A DNA stretch of 64,000 nucleotides from Branchiostoma floridae (taxonomy: Eukaryota > Chordata > Leptocardii > Amphioxiformes > Branchiostomatidae). The stretch covers positions 26,489,670 through 26,553,669 of the forward strand of contig NC_049981.1 of the NCBI RefSeq assembly GCF_000003815.2, given 5' to 3'. The notes beneath the pieces are model-generated. The model had not been told where the DNA came from. It did not search any database and was given only the letters and a program-made list of their open reading frames with translations. Shown piece by piece: positions 28,901-40,900 of the stretch; within the stretch, counting starts at the first letter, position 1; every line of letters starts with the position of its first letter. A program made the translations under genes and the position numbers.

Positions 28901-31900
28901 CCCCTGCCAACCTACTGTACCGGCGCTTCGTTTTCTATTCAGCTGGAAGATTGCCAATGCGGTTGCTTAGTTCCTTGAGCCGCCATGACTTTTCCAAATC
29001 GAAATTCAATATTTCCGGGTCTAAACTCTTCGATGGAAAGGACTTTGCTCATTTATATTTTTACCCTTGTATTGTTTGAAATTGCTGTTTCTGCTGTTCT
29101 GTTTTCATCGTACTCAACACATGAACCTGAATATATCATAATAAACCTAACTTTGTACAAGAAGCTATTTCCAGTATGGCAGCATAAGAAGTTACTTTCC
29201 TTTTCACTTTCCATAATTTTGAACTTGCCCTTATATATAGAAAGAGTCAAGGCTATCCGTTAGTTTGGGATGAAAAGATCGAATGTTGTTGCTCTGGAAA
29301 ACGTGACAAATTAGAAGAGTGGGCGCAGTCAATTAAGCAAGTAAGTGTTGTTCATTAGCCATGACCAAACCTCATCTATAACGGCCGAGCTAAGTACCAA
29401 ACGGGAATAAAACCTTCGCCCATGGCACGGTTGGCCAAAACATCTATAAAGAACTGTGCAGCAGTAATTATCTAACATCATGCGAAGGGAATACTCTGTC
29501 TCGGTTGAAACCCCATGCGAACATTAGCCATTACCGTTACTGAAAAGGTTAATTCTGAGGATCAAGAAAACCATACTTGTGTTAAAGTGGTTTTGCGGGC
29601 TGCAGATGCCAGTGCCGATATACCCACTCTTGAGAAGCACAGAAGAAGCTGAGTGAATTCAAACTTTGATACTCGAGCCTACAATCGCTTTTGTCATGGA
29701 GAGGGGCAATACGTTATCATGATGGAAAGACAATACTGTTGGAATTGATGGACAAATAAGACTCCAAACATTTTATTGCTCTCTGCAAGACTCAACGGCG
29801 CACTGACATAATATTGCAAATAGATACATGCCTCGCACCATAAACATTATTCGTATATCTTTGGAAAACTTTTCCTCTACTTACACGAAGATGAAGAATC
29901 GTTGCTCGAGTCCAAGTCACTTGGTCGTGTCACCCTTCCATTTGGAACAGTGCAGTTCTGGGGGCAGCTTTATAGAGTTTTGTTTGTGTGTCATCAAAAA
30001 TCACTACCGATCTTTCCATTAACCCAGAACTCATTAAGAATCTTGACACAGTAAATGCTCAACGGCTATCGTAACCTAAGGTCTTTAACAGCTAAACATG
30101 TAAATACACAACTCTATCTACTGACGAATGGTATGATTTTCGAAAGTGCATGGTTATCTATGTTTTATGTCCTCGGCAGGATGTGGCACCGACCCGTTCC
30201 TCTGTGACAATGGGGAGTGTGCCTACAAGGCCTGGCTCTGCGACGGGGACAATGATTGTGGCGACAACAGTGACGAGATGAACTGTTGGGGTGAGTAGTC
30301 CATATATAATGGGGACTTTTCTGACCTGCCTCATGCAATTTAACCGGTTATAAAGTGGTGAAATATACTATTATTCATTCCAAGTGCAAAGTTGGACCCT
30401 GTGGGGTATCTCCGTAGCCAATGTGACTACAGGCTACCATTGGTTGATCTGATTTCAGTGCTACTATAATGACATATTGCTCATATATTGCCAAAACGCC
30501 CTTCCCTTTCCCATTAATGTGCGGGTGCTTTTTGTGCGTGATGCCATCTTATCATATAGACTTTGTAACACCCGGGGGGTAGATCTGTTTTAAGCCTTTG
30601 GCAGCCATATTGCCTAATGACGGATGCTGTTGCGTAAAAACCCTTACCAACAGACAGACGTAATACTTTAGCGTCTCTGTGTGGGTTACGATAACCTTGG
30701 GAGAAAATAAGGTCGTTCACTGCAATAGTAGTGTTGATAAACTTTACATTTTATCTGTTTACTGTATCATGATACAACATTCGTTCCTCACTTTGTTGCA
30801 ATGCAGTCGAATAAACGATTCATTTCCGCAGGAATGAGTTGATTTCTACTTGAATATTTGAAACACAGTTTGCTACTACTATATTCATATACCAGACAGT
30901 TTTGTCTTTGAAAATATATCTAGAACGTTTGCCGCAAATAGTTTTCACTGTCAACATCAGGTTGTACAACACAACACAATGGACTGCGCAACTGCATTAG
31001 AGCACATAGCGACTTCCCTGGCTCTACAAATTACTATGCTATAGCCATACCATTACTATACCATCCAAGTCTACAACTTGTGATATTTTCCGAGGGCCCT
31101 CTTGCGCCTAATGGCGCACAAACAAATAAAACTCTCAATAGACCGTCACCAAAAAGTATGACCTGCAAGCTGGTCCTCTAAGTAGACTGTGTGCCGGCAG
31201 CTCTTTCAAAAGCTTATCAACGGGCATCCCACTTCCAGCTTCACTCATTGAAGTAGAAATAATGACAGAACGTGCCCTGTGTGGTATTAAGTATGTTGTG
31301 ATTTATACCTCGCCAGGTTGACGCAAATGGTCCGTGTGTGCGGTGAAGGATTATGCTGATCTTACCGACTGATAAGACCTATAAGGTCGCCATTATATGT
31401 GCCCCATCTCACACCAGTCAACCCCAAGGTTAGGCGCTTTCTGACAGAGGCCAAGCTAGTCACGTGAGACTGGCTTTTAGCCCAACGGAAACCTTTATGA
31501 GAGCGATACCGATCATCAAAATATTCCAACATGATGTACAGTACTTTGGACAGATGGTTTTATAGGTCCGTAAAATAAGATTTTACATTTGGAGAGATAT
31601 AGACAACGGCAGACCGGTAACATGATTTGTTCACAGGAGGCTATGTGCGTAGTGGAGTATCTACATGCACATCAGAATAATATGTGGCGAATTCGCCTAG
31701 AAGTTTGATCAACCATTGAAAGTTTCGTAGCATTGGCCTACATTCGTAGCTTAAGTTTTACCAATTTTGGACTACGAACGCAATGTGTAAGCAAGAACTT
31801 GACATCGACTATCAAAATGAAATTACCAAGACGCAAGTCAGCCTATGACTGCAGGCGTAGTACGTTTCTATCATGACATCATTTGATTACCTTTGCCAGA

Positions 31901-34900
31901 ATGGCTAAGGTTATGTTTGGGGCGTGTTTGTGTGTCTGTGTGTCTGTGTGTGTGTATGTGTGTGTGTGTGTGTCAACAGCATAACTCGAGAAGCCTTGGA
32001 TGGATCCTAATGATATTTAGTATGTGGGTAGGGGTCGGAAAAACGAAGGTCAAGTTCGATAATGGGCCCCCTAGCGGCTTGCTAAGGTACTGCAGCGGAA
32101 ACTCAATTTTTTTATATTTCGTGTTCTGGAAATGCTGTGGTCATGATTTTTGAGTGGTAGATAGCCCTCGGGGCAGAGAGTTCGTGCTGTGAGTTTGGCC
32201 CCCCTATCGGATATACCTATTAGAACTGCAGGCGCCGGTTTCCTTTCAAACTTTGGACCAGAATAACTCTACAACGTGTTGACGGATCTTCTTGTAGATA
32301 GAAAAAGTGATGAGTTATATAATGGGATACTAATTATGCAAATCAACCGCTAATTTGCATAATCAATGAGGAAAGTTTATAAGTCCACTGCATTCCATGA
32401 TAGGACTTTCAAACTTGTCGCATATGTAGCTGGGAAGGAGGGAAATGTCGATAGATATCAATTATGCAAATGATGACTTCATTTGCATAATTAATGAGAC
32501 GGATCATCATGTTTTTGGTATGTAGGTATCGTAAGTGAAGACCTACATAATGAGATACCAATTATGCAAATCAACAGCTAATTTGCATAATTAATGAGGA
32601 CATTTTATAACTCCATTACATTCCATGATGGGCTTAAAAAACTTGTCACATATGTAGCAGAGAAAGAGAGAAATGTCAATACATATTTATCATGCAAATG
32701 ACGACCTCATTTGCATAACTAATGAAAAAATGTGTTGATGGATCATGATGATTTTTGGCATGTCCATAGCCTATGTGAAGACGTATATAATGTGATACTT
32801 ATTATGCAAATCAACAGCTAATTTGCATAATTGATTGGGAAAAGTTCATAAATCCACTGCATTCTTTAAAGTATTTCAAAGGTGTCAAAGTTGTCACATA
32901 TGTAACTGAGAAAGAGGGAAGAGAGTAAAAGACTTTGAAAGAGAATAAGTTAAAAATGGATCAAAGGATCATCATCATTTTTGGTATGCTGATAGCTTAA
33001 GTAATGTTTGATACAATTTGATATTAATTAATTGTAAATTGGGATCTAATTTGCATAATTAATGCCGAGATTTTATAAACCAACTCCAAGCATATGATTA
33101 TAATATAAAATGAAATGAGTAACGCATTTGTCTACAGATATCAATGTACATAACAAACCTGGTTTATTTGGCAAAGGTATGTGTTCGTGGAACTCTAGTT
33201 TTCATTAATGTAGTTTTTTGCTCTAGGGAACACGGTGTGTTTTAAGCTAAAAACAAAAATTTTGAAAATAGACTTTCATCTTAAAATTCTGTACTATAAA
33301 TCTGGTGTGTGACTTACCAGAAATCATACAGAGGTGAAACTCTGTTAACTGATCTACCGACCCAACTCGGCATACGTCCAAACTCCGGTTTTAGTTGAAT
33401 ACCGAGCCTGTGATTTAAACTTCTAATAAAACATGGGTCTCCGAGGAAATTCGAAATGCTGAAATGACTTTTCAAAGGATAATGATGACAGCCAAGGTTA
33501 AATATTGTGCTAATAGAATTTTTACTTCGAAATTTTCTCTTACATTCAACGCACGTTCTAAAGTCGTCCTGATGAATATGGTAGTCAGACGTCGTATACT
33601 TCAAAGAGGACACACTATTAAAATCGATTCCCGTGTTGCCAAAGAAATGACTATGATCTATTCGTAGCCTAAACAGTAAAATAACATTTCAAACTATATC
33701 AATATGGTTCCAGCAGATAACGCCAAGAAGAATTTGAAAATATAGCGAAACCATAGTTTTAATTAAAAAGAAACCATAAAGTAATGTAATGAGAACTACG
33801 TAATTTTGTGAATGTCAATAATCTAGCAGTAGACCTTTCATAAGAGACGTCTAGCTTCGAGCTAAGCCCATCTTTTATTGTCAAATATGCAGTATATGAT
33901 GGAGGTAGCATAAAATTATTCTTATTATTGCAAGAGCGTTTGAAATGAAAGATATAAGACGCAACACAATACCCTCAAGAGGTATTACTTTGAGCTCATA
34001 AGTATTATGTATGTTCCTTGTTATCAGGATTATCTCAGAAAAATACGCTCCTGCTTAACATTACTTACTAACAATAGTAGTAGTCTAAATGAGGCTGCGT
34101 AAACTCGAGAAAGTCTAGAATCACGTCATCTTTTTTCTTCATTATGATAATTTGCCATAGTGTTATTTATCTATTTAATAGGTACAAAGTACCCAGGTAC
34201 CCCCTGGGAATCATTGAAAAACGCCAGTACTATAGGTGGCATGTACAACACTGGAACCATGATGCTGAAATAGAGCCTCTTTGTTAGGGGAAACGTTTCG
34301 GCGTCAAATTTTTGAAAAAAATGTACTGAAAATTGTACATAATTGTCCTTTTATTAGATAACAATTACGTTCTTACGAAGGTATCTTTGTCCTTGCAACT
34401 TATGAAGGTGTTTGGAGCTTTGTGTCTTTATTCCATGGCTACCGGTGAATCTATCCATGGACTTACCTGCGGTGATGCTTAGATCAATAATAAAGTAACG
34501 GCACAACCAAACAGTATCGAAGTTCCCAGAGGTTTATTACGTCTGCGATTCTTCTTCGATTAGGTCGTTGACTTTTGGAGCCAGGTTGTCGGGTTTCCCC
34601 CCACCGCCATATTTCCAACAAAGCCCCCGGGTGCCCATCTACAAAATAGCATTGTGGTCCCATTTTGTGTGTCGCGTGACCAATACCCATTGCCATCTCT
34701 GGTATCTGGGAACATTTTTCTTGCACAATCCGGACCACTTGTTATGAATGGGCAGCGCCATCATAATATCTTGGTTGAGCTGGAGGCTCCATGCAGACGC
34801 CATGGATACTGTTAACGTCATTATCCAGAAGATTGCTGTAGAGGATCCTTGACCACGTTTACTGTGCTGTCCTTATAACTGTATTATCTATGTAACATAC

Positions 34901-37900
34901 AAGTGGGCAACTTTTTACAATAGGGACTGCTACAGATTTGTCAAAATTTGCTAAAGAAATTCCAAAAGGTTCGATATGAACTGCATCAACCAGCGTGCTG
35001 TGGTGTTGCGGTTAGCACGGCCAGTTTTGGACCACGGAGCTAGCTAATTGTAGCTGTTGAATACATTTTGTATATCTGAATATTTGTGTATTATGGAAGC
35101 AGTAGGTGGCGTGTTTAGGGAGAACCATGATTTAGTATATCAAATACCCCACCATACTCATCGATCTGAATAGATTACCACATCCCAGTAGTTTCAACTC
35201 TTCAGAAAGCGTGCCAGACTATCCAATTAGATGATAAAACCAAAAAGCACAGATAGCGTGTTGTTAGTCAATTTCTAACACTGGCACCTACTATTTATCC
35301 GCACAATCCTGCTATCGTCATCCTTTCATTGCGTTGGTGTCAAAACGATGTCAGACACGAGAGGCAATATTATGACACACCACCATGGAATTCGAAGCCA
35401 ACAGATATAATTGTACCGAAGTGTTTCGACTGAAGTTGGTCCAACTCTTGCAAATATTGCGGTGTTAGAATGTTTGCCATAAATGAGATAGAAATGGTTT
35501 ACTTTGAACTGATGACGTAAGAATCCACTTCATACCACGAAGAGATCGTGTTCAGTGGATGATGGTAGGCTGATTCTCAAGTCCATAGATCACCTTCCTC
35601 GTTGTTTTAATTAGGATAAAAGTCGACAGCCTATCCAATTCGGAAGATCAGACGGCGTTCTATTGAGGGTTTGTGAAAGTTATTGGCGTCAAAGGTCAAG
35701 TAATTCTTGGCACACAAAGAAAGTAATCTCGCAAAGCGGCGCTAATCAAATTGTGCTCGTCTATCAAAGTGACTGCTTAGATGATGTTACCAACGTTGGC
35801 GGAATACTGATCATCAAGCCATGAAAATGGCCGCTAATTTTTCATTATTTAATCTAGGGTAATTGCTGGGTACATTTGCTGTTCTATCCTAACCTTGAAG
35901 CTTGTGAATATTCAACGGTCATTGTTCATAACAATCCGATCATACCTATCAAACGGAAATGCACTTCCTGCACACATATATTATACATACACGTTGAGAA
36001 CGATACTTTTCGAGTTAGTTTCAGCATCTGAATTTTGCATCATATCGCATAAGGGAGCAGAATATATAGTACATTAAGGCGTACGGCGGATTTCGACTAA
36101 CCTTAAAGGAATGCTCTGTTCATCCGTCATCCGTCATCTTTGCCTTTTGGTAGTCTTAACCGCCAGGACACCTCCATTTTGTATTCATTGGTAGGCTTAC
36201 CAACAAAAACGTAACAACTTCTACCAGCCTGATATTACAATTTGATGAACAGCGTTGATAAATTGGGAAACAAGGGGATAAATAAATCATTGTAGTGTAA
36301 GATTAGTCTACTGAAATCTTACCCTAAAGATTAGAAGTTTCTGTTCTGGACTGTATTGTTTGATAATGTGCACATTGTTTTGTACAGGCTGCGGGGTGGA
36401 GCGGTTCACCTGTGATAACGGCTTCTGCATCGAGAGGGACCGAGTATGTGACGGCAACAACGACTGTGGGGACGATAGCGATGAGATGGATTGTGAAGGT
36501 ATTTACAAGTAACAAAACCTTAAGTTTCTAAACGGTTACTTAGAGCTGCTCAACTAAATTTTAGAAATATCTTTGTCTTTCCGGGCATCTTCACGTGGCG
36601 TCTGCATCATTGGTGCTTTGGATGGAGTTAAACACTAAATATCGGACTTTGTTGCCAACTACCTTTTTGTATGTTACAACGTAATAGATAATGAAACATA
36701 TTTAGGCATGTGCTGTGTGACATTTCGTGTACTGTCATGATATTTTATTTTCTAAACCATACTGATAATTGATGTTTTTACTTTGTGTTTGTATTTCCTC
36801 GTTTTCACATCGCTCGTTTTCCTTCTTTTTCCAGAGGAGTTGCGGACGTTTGGTATGTGTGCTTGTTCATGCTTCAGAGACATCTTAGTTTATTTCATAC
36901 AGGTTTTTTATTACTTTTGTTCTAATTTCCTGCAAAATGCTTCATGTTTCATGTTCCATTGTTCGTCTTTTGTGTTCACATATTGTTTTGACATTCCAAA
37001 GTTAAACAGAACGTGAATGGACATGTTTGTAACAGCTCTTCTTTCCACAGGGTGTAAGAACGCGTTTGTATGCTCCAATGGAGAGTGTATTTCTAAACCG
37101 TGGGTTTGTGACGGAGAGGACGACTGTGGTGACTACAGTGATGAACGTGACTGTGGAGGTTAGGAACTTCACTGTCTGTATCATATATGTGCATGTGATA
37201 AACATTTTGGGCCGCATTTGTTAGCAGCGACACCTAGCTGCGGCATTGCCGTGAGGAAGGTGACAGACCTTCACCGAACCGTCGGTGGTTGTGTCACTCC
37301 CTGGTTGTGAAGAAAGGATTTGTTCTTCATTCATGTTATCTAATGATTGTAGGCTACATTAGTCAATGTAATAGAATCCTTATTATTGATATAGTAGAAG
37401 TAGTTGTCAACCGTGTTCTGCTATTGCAAAATTATTGTGCATAGGTGGATTCTTGCTTCCCAATGAACTGTTATTGATTTGGCATAGAAACAAATTTATG
37501 AAACACTTTCTAGAAAAGCCATAAGATTTTGGGTGAGATATTTGCTTTAAAGACTCAAAATCATCTATGGCAAGTCAACACGTCAATGGTAGCACCAAAC
37601 TACCACATCATCATCAGGCTTATGTCTCTTCCTGCAGATCCCATCCGGCCTGTTAGGTTGATTGGCGGGCGCAGTCCCCACGAGGGCCGCGTGGAGGTGT
37701 TCTACAACGGCCAGTGGGGGACGATTTGTGACAACATGTGGGACGATATGGACGCAAAAGCTGTCTGCGCCCAACTGGGAGTAGAGTGAGTTTGACCATT
37801 AAACAATCCCACGGCCTACTTTATCGTGTTGTTTTAAAGTGGGTGTCACCGTCAAAGTCACAAGATGAATACCAGGAGACATGACGAAGCACCCGCATGT

Positions 37901-40900
37901 CCTTGGTGTTTCCCGGTTTGCTTTTCCCATGCTGTCATGATAAATGCGGCTAGCACATCGCTACCAAGGGTCAGATCCCATTATGTTTATGGTTTTTAAC
38001 GATACCTGTTGTGCCAATTTTTGTGACATAAGCTGTGACTTATTTGAAAGCCTTGTGTACAAATAACGTCAAAACTTTTTTTTCTATTTCTATTAGTATC
38101 ACATACGTAACCAGAATAAATTACTGTTATTTCTGCTATTATTGAACATCATGGTATGTTTGTGTGCAGAAATGCATTTCTCTGTAAGCCCGAATTGGCG
38201 TGATATAAAGGATTGGCAATCAGCTTTCCTATATGTAGTCAGTAAGAGAATGTCATCACTTCACCCCAACAGGGGCGTGTCTAAGGCTCGCCGTGCGGCG
38301 TTCTTCTGAAAAGGCGACGGCCCCATCCTGTCGTACAACACCCAGTGTGTTGGGAACGAGACTGCGCTAGCTGAGTGCGACAGGTCCCCCTGGTTCGTGC
38401 ACGAGTGCGACCACAGCAAAGATGCCGGCGTCATTTGTGACTACTCTCCCTACGAGTAAGGCTAGCTTTGGTGACAGATTGCAGATTTTAATGATACTAT
38501 AGTCGGTCTNNNNNNNNNNNNNNNNNNNNNNNNNNNNNNNNNNNNNNNNNNNNNNNNNNNNNNNNNNNNNNNNNNNNNNNNNNNNNNNNNNNNNNNNNNN
38601 NNNNNNNNNTATGAAAATATGTATTATCACAATGCTGGTCGTATATTTCGGATCGGACATCTATTTTTGTTATTACAATCATATACCCAAAATACCATTT
38701 CTATAATGTTAAGCATGATTTTGCGTAAAATGATACGAATCCCTGGCATTCTTGACTACCTAAGCAGCAAATTCCCCTGCATTTCCTGCCAACCAGACCC
38801 TTCAAATATCGGTCATCGATTCCAATTTTCTGCCCAAATCCTGCATTTTCAAATTTCCAAAATTTACCCCTTTTCCTATTCCTTCTTTATTCCCTGGAAA
38901 CAAACCTAGCAAAACCTACAGGTCTTTTTTCGACATTTCATGACATGTCATTCCACACCCTCATCACCCAGATTACCCACCTCCTCTTACAGCTTTACCC
39001 TTCGCAGACGACATTATTGGTCCTTGCCAAGATGGCTTCCAGTACTTCAACGGCTCCTGCTTCAGATACATGGTGAATGACGTCAACCTGTCATGGTGGG
39101 ATGCACAGAGAGCATGCCGGGACATGGGGTCCGATCTTGCCAGTATCCGTTCTGTAAAGGTAATCCTCTGATTACGTAGAGCAATTAACATGCAGTGGTT
39201 ACTATACATTAAACAAAACTCTAGTTGGTGTTCGCGTAGATGATCAAAACCATGCCAAAAGTTACGACGTATACAAAGAAAAGTGATTTTGGTACAGTTT
39301 CAAATGACAATGTGCACCGAATTATAATCATACATGAATTGTTCATAAAAAACACACACACCAAACAATCATCAAAGTTGAACGGCCTTTACGGTTCATC
39401 ACAGCAAACCTGGATAGATTTAGACAAAGTCATTGCCCGACGAAATGTTCTTCGAAATTAATAAATCCATCGGTTTCGGCCCATATTGTGCAGCTGGGCT
39501 ACTAAAAATCGAAACAATAGATCTTGATCCAGAGCTATCCAATGATTGATAGTCGCAGTGTTGAAATCCTTAACGTAGGTTCAGTTTCAGCAGCGTGCTA
39601 TCACGGTGACAAATGATGCATAGATACACCAATTTATTTCCATTTTACTACATTGGTTAATCAATGGCTATTCTTTCCGAGAGCTTTATTTTCCTAAAGC
39701 CACCGACGTCTCAAATCAAGCTACATGATTCAGAGGAGGAAAGTTTCTTGTTTAATTATGTATTAAGAAATGAAACATGAATCGTACCCAATAGAACATG
39801 CGGGGCGGGGAGGTTTCTGACACTGTCCTGCTTTTGCCCAGGAAATGCAATTCATCAAATTCATGTTGAATCAAGAATGGGAGGATCAAGTCGTCATGAA
39901 GAATGTGTACATCGGCCTGTCCGACTTGGACATCTTCGGGAAGTACACCTGGGTGGACGGCAGCCCCTTAAGGTGTGCTTTGTATGTATGGAACACAGGA
40001 AACAGCTTTTATGATGAAGGGTTACTCCATTTCTCTGCTAGAGAACGCTGAATTTAGGTGTAAACTCCGAGCCAATCAGATGTTCATCCTAAGTTTCTGA
40101 TCCCTTGGTATCGATACTCTTCGGATTTACTATTCCAGAAGTGCTCTTTTATTTCTAGTTCACAAATTAAAAGACTTTTTTTTCTTTTAATACAAGTAAT
40201 AGAGACCGTACAATCTAGCTATGCAGGAGCCTTGATCATGTTGGAACAAATATTTGTCCGTCAGTTTCGTTTAACGGTAACCGCTATTACGACAAAGGTG
40301 CTCATTTTAATGTAATATTTGTTGGTCCCCAGTTACACAGATTGGAAACCTCTTTTCGAGCCAGAGGGTAAGCTGAACGAGCGCTGCGTCATGATGGGAA
40401 TAGAGTCGGCACACAAGACCAGTGATTGGGAGAACGTGCCGTGTAATGAGTACTGGGCTGACAGGTTTCTTTGCCGTACGACTTCCCCAGCCATCCGCAG
40501 GGAGAGTAAGTCAGCCATTTTCCATATTCACAGTGCATTCCGTCAGTTGGGGTTACGTACCTCACCTAAAGGATTTGACATAAGAAGACAACGTCATTGC
40601 AACAGCGGCACCGAATCATAACGACATATAGCCGAAAGATTGTGGAAACGTCATAGTAAATGAATCATCCAATGAGGGCGCCATTCGTGGCTTTAGATTT
40701 GGTCTGGATAGAACTGAACTCATCGCGCATACTTGATACAATCCTACCAACACGTATTGTTACCATTTGATGTTGTATGTCGAGTTTCAACTGCCAATAG
40801 AATGTGGTTTCATGGTCACAACATCCCTTTTTTAATGTTGTGCTAGTATAAGTATTTTGAAAGTAGAACAAGAGGCAGTTGCGTTATGTTCATTCTATTA

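Larger units (their letters stand above)
30291..36387 (+). other. Largest intron (6.1 kb), repeat-rich
   Basis: No exon is supported. It carries the GT microsatellite at 31924-31973 and the palindrome array at 31980-33080. An 84-residue minus-strand open frame at 34484-34738 runs past an AATAAA-type motif and has no recognised domain. Confidence 0.5.

Noticed and set aside
28985-29263. 92-codon frame with a hydrophobic segment
   Set aside because: Looks like a membrane segment but is AT-rich chance sequence without start context, splice sites or similarity.
38307-38309. TGA read as selenocysteine
   Set aside because: The position needs a glycine in SRCR domains and nothing suggests a selenoprotein; a point change or error is simpler.
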